A DNA stretch of 51,321 bases from Janthinobacterium sp. (GTDB lineage Bacteria; Pseudomonadota; Gammaproteobacteria; Burkholderiales; Burkholderiaceae_D), in NCBI GenBank assembly GCA_025356595.1, contig JANXSQ010000118.1:1-51321 (forward strand), in the 5' to 3' direction. The translations under genes and the position numbers were made by a program. This document shows, one piece after another, positions 8,935 to 18,170 of this stretch. Below the pieces are notes generated by a model. The model was not told the DNA's origin. It made no database searches and saw only the letters and a program-made list of their open reading frames with translations. Position 1 is the first letter of the stretch. Each line of letters starts with the position of its first letter.

Positions 8935-10023
8935 CTAGCCCAGGTTCTTGACGATGTGCGGTCCCAGCGCGTTGGCCAGGCGCAAAGGCAGCTTTTGCCA
9001 CAGGCGGATGAACAGGCGGAACTTGGGATTGAGCGGATTGTTGTCGGGCAGCGCGCGCGCCGCGTGCAACTGGTATTCATAGGCCAGCGGCACGGCCGGA
9101 AAGCCCCAGTTCTTCTTGAAGTCATAGGCGCCGGTGCCGACCTTGCTGCGGCCGAAATCGAAGACCCGGCAACCACGCGCGGCGGCCGCCTGCATCAGGC
9201 TCCAGTACATGAAGTCGTTGCCGGCCACGCTGCGCGCCAGCGCCGTGCCGCCGCCGTAATACGGCAGCACCTGGTCGCGAAAGAAGAAACTGAGCACGGA
9301 CGCCACCAACTGGCCGTCGCGCACGATGCTGCGCACTTCGCAGTCGGCGCCGAAGACTTGCTGCAACTGGGCGAAATAGCGCTTCGGAAACACCGGCGTG
9401 CCCAGCCTGTGCACACTCTCCGCGTAGGCGCTGAACAGGCGTTCGACGTCGTGATCGAGCTCGGCGCTCAGGCCCATTTGTATCCCCTTGCGCACCATCG
9501 CCCTTTGCTTGCGGGGAATCGCCAGCATGTTTTCCTCGTCGTCGCCGCTGATCGCCTTGCGGAAAGTCACATACAGCGGCTTCGACTGCCAGCGTGGATC
9601 GTCCGCATGGGTGGGCAGCATGTTGCGGTATTCGAGATGGCCGACGCCGAGCTGGCGCGCCAGCGCCTGGGCCGCCGCATCCAGCATGGCGCGCGCCGCC
9701 TCGGAGACGGCCGCGATGCCGCCGTAGACGCAGAACGGCAGCGAACCGAGCGAGTGGCCGAACACGCGGCTCTTGATCCGGCACAAGGGCAGCACGCCCT
9801 GGATGCGGCCGTCCTGTTCGACGAAATAGAACCAGGTGCGGTGCCCGAAGGAGCGTTCGAGCACGGTTTGCCAACCGGCGCGGTGGAAGAAGGTCGCTTC
9901 CGGACAGGCCTGCACGAAGGCGTCCCAGCGCGCCATGTCCGCGGCCTGCATCAGGCGCAGCGTGGCCGGTCCGGCCGCGGCGGCGGCGAGGCGCTCCTGC
10001 GCCGCTTCGATGATCGAGCTCAT
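8935..10023 (-). CDS. FemAB-family XrtA-associated protein (TIGR03019 type)
   Basis: A 362-residue protein of the FemAB/GNAT-like fold found in exosortase A loci. The motifs ATFFHRAGWQTVLERSFGH, LPYYGGGTALARSVAGNDFM and VFDFGRSKVGTGAYDFKKNW fit the family, in which the C-terminal GNAT-like half carries the active site. Family knowledge: Fem proteins transfer aminoacyl groups to peptidoglycan precursors; here the acceptor is more likely a polysaccharide sugar or lipid-linked intermediate, which is inference. The start at 10023 (MSSIIEAAQ) forms an ATGA overlap with the deacetylase gene. Cytoplasmic; no signal peptide. Confidence 0.88.
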   Translation of the reverse strand: MSSIIEAAQERLAAAAAGPATLRLMQAADMARWDAFVQACPEATFFHRAGWQTVLERSFGHRTWFYFVEQDGRIQGVLPLCRIKSRVFGHSLGSLPFCVYGGIAAVSEAARAMLDAAAQALARQLGVGHLEYRNMLPTHADDPRWQSKPLYVTFRKAISGDDEENMLAIPRKQRAMVRKGIQMGLSAELDHDVERLFSAYAESVHRLGTPVFPKRYFAQLQQVFGADCEVRSIVRDGQLVASVLSFFFRDQVLPYYGGGTALARSVAGNDFMYWSLMQAAAARGCRVFDFGRSKVGTGAYDFKKNWGFPAVPLAYEYQLHAARALPDNNPLNPKFRLFIRLWQKLPLRLANALGPHIVKNLG

Positions 10024-10880
10024 GCTGCCCCCAGGAAGATGCGGTCCATGCGGCCCCAGGCGAAGTCGCGCGTCAGCGCCGCGATGCGCCGCTCCGTCCT
10101 GGCCAGATTGACATAGTGGCGGAAACGCGTCTTGACGCCGATGCCGGGCGGGCGCGGCTGGCCCGGATCCAGTTCCCACGGATGAAAATAGAACACCGCC
10201 GGCTGGCCATCGCGCGCGTTGACCCGCGCCATCATCCAGCGCGACAGCGCGTACGGCAACAGGCGGAAGTAACCGCCGCCGCCGGCCGGCAGATTGCGCC
10301 GCCACAGGCGCAGCGTGGTGATCGGCACCTCGAGCAGGCCGGCCGCGCCGTGCGGTTGGAAGGCGAAACGCGGCGCGTCGGGCATGCCGTAGTGGTCGTG
10401 GCGGATCGGGTAGATGCTGGAGCTGTAGCGATAGCCGCTCTCGTGCAGCGCCTCCAGCGCCCACAGATTGCCCGGCCCGATGGAGAAGCTGGGCGCCCGG
10501 TAGCCGAGCACGGCCTGGCCGCCCAGCTCCTCGAGGATGGCCTTGCTGCTGCGGATGTCGCGCGTGAAGGCGGTCCGGTCCTGGTCGCTGGCGCGCAAAT
10601 GCGCGTAGCCGTGGCTGGCCAGCTCATGGCCGGCGGCGACGATGCGCCTGACCATCAGCGGATACCGTTCGGCGATCCAGCCCAGCGTAAAGAAGGTGGC
10701 GCTGACGCCGGCGCCGTCCAGCAGGGCGAGGATGCGCTCGACGTTCGCCTCGACGCGGCATTCGCGCCGGGCCCAGCTGTCGCGCGCGATGTGCGACGCG
10801 AAGGCCGACACCTGGAAGTAGTCCTCGACGTCGATGGTCATGGCGTTGCGCATCCTCGCCTCCGGCGGCGCCGCCGTCAT
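10020..10880 (-). CDS. XrtA system polysaccharide deacetylase (TIGR03006 type)
   Basis: A 286-residue NodB-fold deacetylase. MTIDVEDYFQVSAF carries the first catalytic Asp motif (TIDVEDY), HGYAHLR the metal-binding histidines, and GYRAPSFSI the third conserved motif. It should remove N- or O-acetyl groups from the polymer or its lipid-linked precursor. I place the start at the ATG at 10880, because it forms an ATGA overlap with the wecB stop like most junctions of this operon. An ATG at 10889 and two internal ATGs just before TIDVED are alternatives. This is the first of three deacetylases in the locus. Confidence 0.88.
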   Translation of the reverse strand: MTAAPPEARMRNAMTIDVEDYFQVSAFASHIARDSWARRECRVEANVERILALLDGAGVSATFFTLGWIAERYPLMVRRIVAAGHELASHGYAHLRASDQDRTAFTRDIRSSKAILEELGGQAVLGYRAPSFSIGPGNLWALEALHESGYRYSSSIYPIRHDHYGMPDAPRFAFQPHGAAGLLEVPITTLRLWRRNLPAGGGGYFRLLPYALSRWMMARVNARDGQPAVFYFHPWELDPGQPRPPGIGVKTRFRHYVNLARTERRIAALTRDFAWGRMDRIFLGAA

Positions 10881-12037
10881 GGCCGGCAACCGTTGCGCAA
10901 CCAGCGCTGTATCGAGGCGGCGATGCGCTCGGCGGCCCGGCCGTCCCAGAAGCGCGGCACGCGCCCGGACTTGCCCCGCCCCGCCAGCACCTCCTCATAG
11001 ATGCGCAGGATCAGGGCCGGATCCTGGCCGGCCACGGTGTTGCTGCCCTCCTCGACCGTGATCGGCCGCTCGGTGTTCCGGCGCAGCGTGATGCAGGGCA
11101 CGCCCAGCGCCGTCGTCTCCTCCTGCACGCCGCCGGAATCGGTCAGCACCACGCGCGCCTGGCGCATCAGGCCGAGCATTTCCAGGTAACCCATGGGCGG
11201 CAGCAACAGGATGCGCCCGCTGTCGAGCAGGGCGCGCAGGCCGGCCCGCTCTATCATCGCCGTCGTGCGCGGGTGCAAGGGGAAAATCACCGGCGTGCGC
11301 TCGCTGATGCGCCGCACCGTCTCCAGCAGCGTGGCCAGCACGGCGGCGTCGTCGACGTTCGAGGGCCGGTGCAGCGTCAACAGCGCGTAACCCTCCGCGC
11401 CGCCGGTGAAGCCCGGGCGGCCGGCCTGCGCCGCGATGTCGGCCGGCGCCACCGCGCGCGGCAGATTGCGCAGCAGGGTATCGATCATCACATTGCCGAC
11501 GAACTCGATGCGCTCGCCGGCTATGCCCTCGCGCAGGAGATTGGCGCGGCCGCTCTCCTCGGTGGTGAACAGCAGCGCCGCGATCTGGTCGGTCAGCACG
11601 CGGTTGATCTCCTCCGGCATGGCCCGGTCATAGCTGCGCAGACCGGCTTCGACATGGATCACCGGGATGCCCATCTTGACGGCCACCAGGGTGCAGGCGA
11701 AGGTGGAGTTGACGTCGCCCACCACCAGCACGGCCGTCGGCCGCAGCGCCTCCAGGGCCGGCTCGAACTTGCGCATCACCTCGGCCGTCTGCAGCGCGTG
11801 GCTGGCCGAGCCGACCTCCAGGTTCAGGTCCGGCTCGGGGATGCCCAGGGCGGCGAAATACTGGCCGTTCATCGCCACGTCATAGTGCTGGCCGGTGTGC
11901 ACCAGGCGCAGTTCGACGCGCGGTTGCAGTTCCCGCAGCGCCGCCATGATGGGCGCCATCTTCATGAAATTGGGCCGCGCGCCGACCACGCAGACAATGC
12001 GCTGGACGGCGTCCGATTCGGGCGGGCGAGTACTCAT
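10877..12037 (-). CDS. wecB: UDP-N-acetylglucosamine 2-epimerase (non-hydrolysing)
   Basis: A 386-residue GT-B-like epimerase interconverting UDP-GlcNAc and UDP-ManNAc in the cytoplasm. Family motifs are clear: VVGARPNFMKMAPI near the N-terminus, LVHTGQHYD, HVEAGLRSYDRAMPEEINR in the middle and LTDSGGVQEET in the C-terminal half. The length is normal for WecB/MnaA. Overlaps of 4 bases with both the upstream ATPase gene and the downstream deacetylase gene place it in the polymer operon. It suggests ManNAc, or a derivative of it, in the exopolysaccharide. Confidence 0.92.
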   Translation of the reverse strand: MSTRPPESDAVQRIVCVVGARPNFMKMAPIMAALRELQPRVELRLVHTGQHYDVAMNGQYFAALGIPEPDLNLEVGSASHALQTAEVMRKFEPALEALRPTAVLVVGDVNSTFACTLVAVKMGIPVIHVEAGLRSYDRAMPEEINRVLTDQIAALLFTTEESGRANLLREGIAGERIEFVGNVMIDTLLRNLPRAVAPADIAAQAGRPGFTGGAEGYALLTLHRPSNVDDAAVLATLLETVRRISERTPVIFPLHPRTTAMIERAGLRALLDSGRILLLPPMGYLEMLGLMRQARVVLTDSGGVQEETTALGVPCITLRRNTERPITVEEGSNTVAGQDPALILRIYEEVLAGRGKSGRVPRFWDGRAAERIAASIQRWLRNGCRP

Positions 12038-13023
12038 TCGTTGTTCTCCACGGTATAGGCGTTCGCGTTGACCGGCGCGGTGACGACCTTCTTCAAAATG
12101 TTCAGCACCGACATCAGCGTTTTCTCCAGTCTGAGCATGCGCTCATCGATGCTGCCCGGATAAGCCGGATCGCCCGGCGCGGCGTCGTCCGGCGGCGTCG
12201 TGGGCGGGGCGTCGAATTCGGCCCGGATGTCGCCCACCACTTCCGCCACATGCTCGGCGTCGAAGGCGCGCAACTCCTCCAGAAAACCCATCAGCAACAG
12301 GCGGTCGCACAGATGATTCGTCATGCGCGGCACGCCGCCCGAGTGGGCGTAGATCGCCGCGTGGGCTTGCGACGTGAACGACGGCGCGCCGCTCCAGCCC
12401 ACCGTGCGCAGGCGGTGCTCGATGTAGCCGCGGGTTTCCGGCGCGTCCATCGGCCCCAGGTGGTAGGTGGCGATGACGCGCTGGCGCAACTGGCGCAACT
12501 CAGGACTGTGCAGCGTGGCGCGGAATTCCGGCTGGCCCAGCAGGAAAGTCTGCAGCAAGGAGCCGTCGTCCGTCTGGACATTCGACAACATCCGCAACTC
12601 TTCCACCGTGCGCGGCGTCAAGTTCTGCGCTTCGTCGACGATCAGCAGGGCGCGCTTGCCCTCGCGCGCGCAGCCGCGCAGAAAATGTTCCAGGCGCAGC
12701 AGCAGGGCGCTCTTGCCGCCCTCCTCGCTGGGCAGGCCGAAGGCGCTCAGCACCATGCGCAGTATCTCCTCCGGGTTCAACTGGGTGTTGACCAGGTAGG
12801 CGGCGACGATCTGCTGCTGCGCCAGCTTGTTGAGCATATTGCGCACCAGCGTGGTCTTGCCGGCCCCGACCTCGCCGGTGATGACGATGAAGCCCTCGCC
12901 TTGCGACAGGCCGTACTCCAGGTAGGCCATGGCCCGTTTGTGGCCCTTGCTGGCGAAAAAGAAGTGCGGATCGGGGTGCTGGCGGAACGGTTTGGCGCTC
13001 AGGCCGTAATAGCTTTCATACAT
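12034..13023 (-). CDS. XrtA-associated ATPase (TIGR03015 type, ExeA-like)
   Basis: A 329-residue AAA ATPase starting MYESYYGLSAKPFRQHPDP. The Walker A motif is at about residues 50-57 (GEVGAGKT) and Walker B is in LLIVDEAQNL, followed by the AAA C-terminal region. The family is standard in exosortase A loci and resembles ExeA/GspA ATPases. Its exact role in export or assembly is unknown. The C-terminal 60 residues are Pro/Asp-rich and end in a predicted amphipathic stretch (ERMLRLEKTLMSVLNILKKV). The start at 13023 was preferred over an upstream ATG because it begins the conserved MYESYYGL. Confidence 0.9.
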   Translation of the reverse strand: MYESYYGLSAKPFRQHPDPHFFFASKGHKRAMAYLEYGLSQGEGFIVITGEVGAGKTTLVRNMLNKLAQQQIVAAYLVNTQLNPEEILRMVLSAFGLPSEEGGKSALLLRLEHFLRGCAREGKRALLIVDEAQNLTPRTVEELRMLSNVQTDDGSLLQTFLLGQPEFRATLHSPELRQLRQRVIATYHLGPMDAPETRGYIEHRLRTVGWSGAPSFTSQAHAAIYAHSGGVPRMTNHLCDRLLLMGFLEELRAFDAEHVAEVVGDIRAEFDAPPTTPPDDAAPGDPAYPGSIDERMLRLEKTLMSVLNILKKVVTAPVNANAYTVENNE

Positions 13024-13039
13024 CGCGGTCTCGACTCCC

Positions 13040-14608
13040 TTAAAAGCGCTTCGATAGAGTGGCCACCAGGGCATTTTCGGTATACCGCGCCGGCGTTGCG
13101 CCGAGCGCGGTTTCGCCGCGCACGTGGCGCAGTTCGGCCGTGAGGCTCAGGTTGGCGGGGAACTGGCGCGTCAGGCCCAGGCGCACGGCCTGGTTCCTGG
13201 CGCTCACGGCGGCGCCCGGCGCGCTGCCCAGCGCATCGGATTTGCTGTAGGTGAGGCCCAGGTTGACGGCGGTGCGCGCCCAAGGCCGCCAGTTGACGGT
13301 CGCCGCGCCGCCGGTCTGGCGGGTGTTGTCGTTGGCGCTGCTGCCGCTGCTGCCCAGCAGCGCGTTGTCGATCTGCACCTGCGACAGGGCGCTGCGGCGG
13401 GTGTCGAACAGCGTCACGACGATGGTCGTGCGCGGCAGATTGAAGGCGCCCGAGATCTGGAACTGATGCAGCAATTCATAGCGGTTGCTGACGTAGTGCG
13501 CGCTGCTGTTCAGGGTCGCCGGCACGTTGTTGTTGCGGATATAGGCGTCCACGGCCAGGCGGCGCGCGGCGGCGTCGGGAATGCTGGCGCTCAGCAGGCG
13601 GTCGAGCAGATCGGCCGTGCTGGTCGTGCTGGTCTGCAGGAATTCGGAGCGCCCATTGCTCACCGACGTGGTGTAGTTGCCCATCCAGACGGTGTTGCGG
13701 CTGCGGTGGGACAGGTGCAGGGAATTGTCGGCCCCGAAATAGCGCCGGCCCAGGCTGACTTGCAGCGAACTGCGCGGTGAGGGCGTCCAATCCAGGCCGG
13801 CCGACCAGGAGCGTCCCGAGGTGGGCGCCCCGCCCTGCCCCGCGTAATCATATTGATCGCGGCCGGCGTCGGCCGTCAGCGCCACCTGCGCCGTCAACTG
13901 GTAGCGCAGATTGAGGTTGAGCAGGCGCGCCGTGGTGTCGCCCGCGTCGCCCGCCTGCACATGCTGGCGGCTGTAGCGCAGGCCCCAGCCCACATCGCGG
14001 AACATGGCGCCGCTGCGCAGCGACAGCGCCAGGCCGTCGCCGTCGCTGCGCCCCGGGCCGACCGCGTCGGTGCGCACCGCGTCGCGCGTGTAGCGCAGTT
14101 CGGCGTTCGCGTAGTCGCTGAAATGGTGGCTCAGATACGGCGCGACGCGGTAGCTGCGCACCATCGTCCGGTTGCTCGTCGCATAGGGATTGTCGTTGAT
14201 CTGCGGGCCGAAGGCCGACGCGGTCTGCTCGCCGATGGCGGCCGAGCCGTCGAGGAACAGCAGTTCGCCCAGCAACCTGCCGTGCAAGCTGGCTTGCAGT
14301 TGCTGCTCGCTCTTGCGGGTGCCGCCGCTCTGCTGCTTCGAATAGGCGAACAGGTGTTCCTGGAAGGAGGCGTTGAGCGTGAAGCGCGGCCCCTTGCGCG
14401 ACAGCGCGAGGCCGGGCACCAGCTCCGACACCATCTGGCTCTGCGCCGCGTCCGCGCCGCTCAGCGCCACATTGTCGGTATAGCTCTGGTGCAGCTCGAG
14501 CGTGGGCGCCACCGTCCATTGCGCCCGGCAGGCCGGCGCCATCAACATGGCGGCCAGCGCCAGCGGCAAGGGCAGGCGCACCGGCTTGCGCGCGCGGCCC
14601 TTAGCCAT
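13040..14608 (-). CDS. XrtA-associated outer-membrane beta-barrel protein (TIGR03016 type)
   Basis: A 522-residue secreted protein. The start at 14608 (MAKGRARKPVRLPL) gives a normal signal peptide ending near ACRAQ; an upstream ATG would add 21 residues without family character. After LELHQSYTDNVALSG the chain alternates polar and aromatic residues in many short strands. It ends in KRF with a terminal aromatic residue, as in outer-membrane barrels. It is probably the polymer outer-membrane channel or its partner beside the Wza-like lipoprotein (inference from family and context). The ATG lies 8 bases inside the tyrosine kinase gene. Confidence 0.85.
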   Translation of the reverse strand: MAKGRARKPVRLPLPLALAAMLMAPACRAQWTVAPTLELHQSYTDNVALSGADAAQSQMVSELVPGLALSRKGPRFTLNASFQEHLFAYSKQQSGGTRKSEQQLQASLHGRLLGELLFLDGSAAIGEQTASAFGPQINDNPYATSNRTMVRSYRVAPYLSHHFSDYANAELRYTRDAVRTDAVGPGRSDGDGLALSLRSGAMFRDVGWGLRYSRQHVQAGDAGDTTARLLNLNLRYQLTAQVALTADAGRDQYDYAGQGGAPTSGRSWSAGLDWTPSPRSSLQVSLGRRYFGADNSLHLSHRSRNTVWMGNYTTSVSNGRSEFLQTSTTSTADLLDRLLSASIPDAAARRLAVDAYIRNNNVPATLNSSAHYVSNRYELLHQFQISGAFNLPRTTIVVTLFDTRRSALSQVQIDNALLGSSGSSANDNTRQTGGAATVNWRPWARTAVNLGLTYSKSDALGSAPGAAVSARNQAVRLGLTRQFPANLSLTAELRHVRGETALGATPARYTENALVATLSKRF

Positions 14609-15491
14609 AGTGGTAGTTGTAGTTTTCCGCGCCATGGAAAGCCTGTGTCTTGTTGTACAGCAGATTGACATTGTTCAAGCCCTCCAGCTGCTGCAGCGCC
14701 TCCTTGAGCGCTTGCTGGGTGGTGCTCTCGGCCTCGACGACGACGACGATCTGACCCATGTGGGTGGCCAGCACGTGCGCCTCGCTGGTCAGCAGCAAGG
14801 GCGGCGAATCGAAAATCACGATGCGGTCCGGATAGCGGTTGGCGATCTCGTAGACCAGCGCCGCCATCGCCTGGCTGGCCAGCAGTTCGGTGGCGCGGGT
14901 GTTGCTGGAGCCGGCGGCGAGGATGGTCAGGGTGTCGACATTGGTGCGCAGCATCACGTCGGCCAGTTCGAGGGTGTCGTCGAGCAGGATGTCCATCAGG
15001 CCGCGCTGGTTCGGCAGGCGCAGGCCGAGGGTGCGCAGCACCGAGGGGCGCGCCACGTCGGCGTCGATCAGCAGCACCGTGTGGTCCATCTCCATGGCGA
15101 TGCTCATGGCCAGGTTGATCGAGCAATAGGTCTTGCCCTCGCCCGGCAGCGAACTGGTGACCATGATCAGATTGCCCGGCTTCTGCCCCGCCGAGGGGGG
15201 CGTGAAGGCGCCCTTGATCAACGGGCGCTTGACGGCGCGGAATTCCTCGACCAGGGTGGTGCGCCCGCCGGCCGCCGTCACCAGGCCCATCTCGCGCATA
15301 TGCTCCAGATCGAGCTCGACATGCGTGCCGCCGCGCCGCGCCGGATGCGCGGCCGCGGCGCCGGGCGGCGTGTCCACCGCGGCGATGCTAGCCTCGGCGT
15401 GCAGCGCGGCCTCGGCCCAGTCCTGCGCCCCCGCGCCCTGCTCCTCATGCAGCACGGCCATGCGTTCGGCCGCTTTTTCGATAATATTCAT
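14601..15491 (-). CDS. XrtA-associated tyrosine autokinase (BY-kinase, TIGR03018 type)
   Basis: A 296-residue cytoplasmic BY-kinase. The Walker A motif is SSLPGEGKT at residues 113-121, Walker A' is LLIDADVARPS at 140-150, and Walker B is IVIFDSPPLL. The C-terminus has a short tyrosine cluster (NYNYHYG) for autophosphorylation. It works with the separate chain-length protein encoded immediately upstream (Wzc split into two polypeptides) to control polymer length and export by phosphorylation cycles. An N-terminal 60-residue Ala/Glu-rich region precedes the kinase core. Translation is coupled to the barrel gene by an 8-base overlap. Confidence 0.9.
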   Translation of the reverse strand: MNIIEKAAERMAVLHEEQGAGAQDWAEAALHAEASIAAVDTPPGAAAAHPARRGGTHVELDLEHMREMGLVTAAGGRTTLVEEFRAVKRPLIKGAFTPPSAGQKPGNLIMVTSSLPGEGKTYCSINLAMSIAMEMDHTVLLIDADVARPSVLRTLGLRLPNQRGLMDILLDDTLELADVMLRTNVDTLTILAAGSSNTRATELLASQAMAALVYEIANRYPDRIVIFDSPPLLLTSEAHVLATHMGQIVVVVEAESTTQQALKEALQQLEGLNNVNLLYNKTQAFHGAENYNYHYG

Positions 15492-15522
15492 GCCACCCCC
15501 TTTGATTTCCCAGCCGAAGCGA

Positions 15523-17049
15523 TCAGCGCAGCAAGGTCGTTGCCATCACGCCGCCGTAGGCGGTGAACAGCGTCAGCACCGCCCCGCCCAGCGCGTACAG
15601 GCGTTTGCGCCGCTTGATCTGCTGCAGCGCGGTCCAGTTCATGCTGATGCTGCCCAGCAGCGGCAAGCCGGTCGTGTTGCGCAAAGCCGCCTGCGTGACG
15701 AAGGTCGGGCGTATCTGGCTCAGCAGCAAGGCCGTGGCGATGCCGGCCAGCAGCGCCGCGCCGAGCACGGCCGACATCAGCCGCGGCCGGTTCGGTCCCG
15801 CCGGCGTCAAGGGCGCGGACGGCGGATCGATGACGCGGAAACTCATCAGATCGGTGGCCGAGGTCAGGTCGCCGGACAGGCGGGCCGCCTCGCGGCGCTC
15901 CACCAGCTTGTTGTAATTGTCCTTGTTGACCTGATAGTCGCGATTCAACTGCGCCAGTTGCGCCTCCACCTCGGGCGCCGTGTTGCTCTGCTCGCGCAGG
16001 CGCGCCAGACGCGACGAAAATTCATCGACGCGCGCCTTCAGCGAGGCCATGCGCGCCTCCTCCACCGACAGCGCGACGTTCATCTGCTGCAGCATGGGGC
16101 TGTAGTTGGCGCCCGGATCGAAGGCGCGGCCGCGCTTCTTGCTCTCCTCCTTCTTGCGCGCCTCCAACTGGGCCAGCAAACGCTTGTTCGAGACGATGTC
16201 CGGGTGCTCCTCCGTGTACTGCATGCGCAGGCCGTCGAGGGCCTTCTCCACGCCCTGGATGCGTCCGTCCAACTCGGGCGAGACCGATTGCGGCTCCTGG
16301 CTGGCCGTCACCGGCGCCGGTTCCTCGCCGGCGATCTGCCGCTTGATGGCGTTGCGCGCCTGCGTGGCTTCGTTGTACTCCAGCCGGGCCTGGTTCAACT
16401 GGTCCCCCAGATCGGCCATCTTGGCGCTGTAGTCGCTGCCCTGGCGCGGCAACATGCCGAGGTTCTTGATCTTGAAGTCGCGCAGCGCGTTCTCGCCCAC
16501 GGCCAGCTTGCTTTCGTAGCTCCTGATCTGCTCCTCGATGAACTGGACGGCCTTGTCCGATTCCTGCTTCTTGCCGCCGAAACTGCCCTCGACGAAGATG
16601 GTCAGCAAAGCCTGCACCACCTCTTTGCCCAGCTTCGGACTGGGATTGCCGTAGGAAATCGTATAAATGTCGTCGCGTTCGGTGCCGCTGACCTTGATCT
16701 GCGTCATCAAGTCGGCCAGCAGCTGCTCGTGCTCCTGGGCGGTCTTGGCCTTCACGTCCAGATCGACCATGCGCATCACCCGCTCCACGTTCGGGCGGCT
16801 GATCAAGGTGCGGCGCATGAACAGGATCTGTTGCTCGACATTGGGCACGCTCGTCATGCCCGCCAGCAGCGGCTTGAGGATGCTCTGGGTATCGACATAC
16901 ACGCGCGCCGTGGCCTGGTAATCGTCCGGCATGCGGTACACGACAAGCCAGCCGGCGATCGCGATGCCCCAGGTGACTGCCAGCGCATACCAGCGATACT
17001 TCGCTATCGCTTTCAGAAAGGTCAGCAGTAAGGCCAATAGATCCGCCAT
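15523..17049 (-). CDS. XrtA system polysaccharide chain-length determinant (TIGR03007 type)
   Basis: A 508-residue Wzz/Wzc-type polysaccharide co-polymerase. A membrane segment lies near the N-terminus (YALAVTWGIAIAGWLVVY) and two more near the C-terminus (LMSAVLGAALLAGIATALL and LYALGGAVLTLFTAY). Between them is a long periplasmic coiled-coil region rich in Glu/Lys/Ala, including PSAPLTPAGPNRP just before the second membrane segment. It is the first gene of the 13-gene minus-strand operon. I chose ATG 17049 (MADLLALLL); ATG 17061, four codons upstream, is nearly as good, and neither has a strong ribosome site. Confidence 0.9.
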   Translation of the reverse strand: MADLLALLLTFLKAIAKYRWYALAVTWGIAIAGWLVVYRMPDDYQATARVYVDTQSILKPLLAGMTSVPNVEQQILFMRRTLISRPNVERVMRMVDLDVKAKTAQEHEQLLADLMTQIKVSGTERDDIYTISYGNPSPKLGKEVVQALLTIFVEGSFGGKKQESDKAVQFIEEQIRSYESKLAVGENALRDFKIKNLGMLPRQGSDYSAKMADLGDQLNQARLEYNEATQARNAIKRQIAGEEPAPVTASQEPQSVSPELDGRIQGVEKALDGLRMQYTEEHPDIVSNKRLLAQLEARKKEESKKRGRAFDPGANYSPMLQQMNVALSVEEARMASLKARVDEFSSRLARLREQSNTAPEVEAQLAQLNRDYQVNKDNYNKLVERREAARLSGDLTSATDLMSFRVIDPPSAPLTPAGPNRPRLMSAVLGAALLAGIATALLLSQIRPTFVTQAALRNTTGLPLLGSISMNWTALQQIKRRKRLYALGGAVLTLFTAYGGVMATTLLR

Positions 17050-17061
17050 TTTTTCGCCCAT

Positions 17062-17396
17062 TCCGTCAAATCGTTGCACCAACGCCCGCCCGGCCATCGC
17101 TGGCGGGGCCGCCCTCCGCTGCATGGAGGCGCGCGCCGAGCGGCACGGGCGCGCTCGCGGCGCGGCCGCATCGCCCCCGTCCGCAGCGTCGCCCACAGCG
17201 GATTAAAATTGTTTAAATTGCATCAATTTGTGGCTATCATACATGAGTTTTCTTTGCCTGTTGTTAATTTTTACACACATGCAGAAAGCCTGCGCAAGGC
17301 TGCTGACAAGCAAGGGAAAATCGGCTATCGTTATCAGAACGGCAGCATGCCGCAGCGCTTTGCGGCGCCGTATCCCACTCATTTCGAGGCCCTCCC
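17062..17396. promoter_or_regulatory. Divergent intergenic region with AT-rich control segment
   Basis: This gap separates the minus-strand export operon from the plus-strand protease gene. The left half (to about 17200) is GC-rich without a recognisable gene. The segment 17200-17290 is sharply AT-rich and must hold the promoters for both directions. It contains a perfect hyphenated palindrome at 17215-17229 (aaattg, cat, caattt) and a partial direct repeat of aaattg just to its left, suitable for a dimeric regulator. I cannot assign clean -35/-10 pairs. A small hairpin (gccgca/tgcggc) lies near 17350 in the protease leader. Confidence 0.4.
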
Positions 17397-18161
17397 ATGT
17401 CCATCCGGATCACCCGCCTCGCCTGCCTCCTGCTCCTGCTGCCCGGCGCCGGCCGCGCCGACGACCTGCCGCGCACCATAGCCACGGTGAAGGCTTCGGT
17501 GGTCGGCGTCGGCACCTATCAGCGCACCCGCAGTCCGGCCATCGCCTTCGGCGGCACCGGCGTGGTGGTGGGCGACGGCCTCACCGTGCTCACCAACGCC
17601 CATGTGCTGCCGGCCGTCCTCGACAGCGAGCAGATGGAGGCGCTGGGCGTGGTGCTGGGTCCCGCCGACGCGCCGCGGTTCCGCCGCGCGACACTGCTGG
17701 CCACCGACAAGGAACACGACCTGGCGTTGCTGCGCCTGAGCGGCGCGCCCTTGCCGGCGCTGGCGCTGGGCGACTCCGACGGCGTGCTGGAAGGCCAGTC
17801 GCTGGCCTTCACCGGCTTTCCGCTGGGCATGCTGCTGGGCCTGCATCCGGTAACGCACCGCGCCACGCTGGCCGCGCTGACGCCGGCGCAAATCCCGTCG
17901 TCCAACACCAACCGGCTGGAAGCGGCCGCGCTCAGGCAATTGCAGAGGACCACGTTCGCCATCTTCCAGCTCGACGCCACCGCCTATCCGGGCAACAGCG
18001 GCAGCCCCTTGTACGACCCGGACACCGGCACCGTTTACGGCGTGCTGAACATGGTCTTCGTCAAGGCCGGCAGGGATTCGGCGATCACCAATCCCAGCGG
18101 CATCGCTTATGCCATACCAAGTAATTACGCCCGCGCTTTGCTCCGTAGCAAGATGCCATAA
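17397..18161 (+). CDS. Secreted trypsin-like serine protease
   Basis: A 254-residue protease with a signal peptide (residues 1-21, cleavage near GRADD). The catalytic triad is visible as His69 (LTNAHVL), Asp108 (KEHDLALL) and Ser201 (YPGNSGSPLY), the pattern of S1-family proteases related to DegP but without a PDZ domain. It is encoded between the export operon and the Wza-like gene, so it probably works in the periplasm on envelope or matrix proteins; substrates are unknown. It is followed by an inverted repeat at 18171-18193. It could be single or the first gene of the plus-strand group. Confidence 0.85.
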   Translation: MSIRITRLACLLLLLPGAGRADDLPRTIATVKASVVGVGTYQRTRSPAIAFGGTGVVVGDGLTVLTNAHVLPAVLDSEQMEALGVVLGPADAPRFRRATLLATDKEHDLALLRLSGAPLPALALGDSDGVLEGQSLAFTGFPLGMLLGLHPVTHRATLAALTPAQIPSSNTNRLEAAALRQLQRTTFAIFQLDATAYPGNSGSPLYDPDTGTVYGVLNMVFVKAGRDSAITNPSGIAYAIPSNYARALLRSKMP

Positions 18162-18170
18162 AATAAAAAT

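Noticed and set aside
7774..10116. 780-codon open frame on the plus strand opposite a glycosyltransferase and the FemAB gene
   Set aside because: Pure mirror frame; no ribosome site, no motif, and it spans two genes that are clearly real on the other strand.
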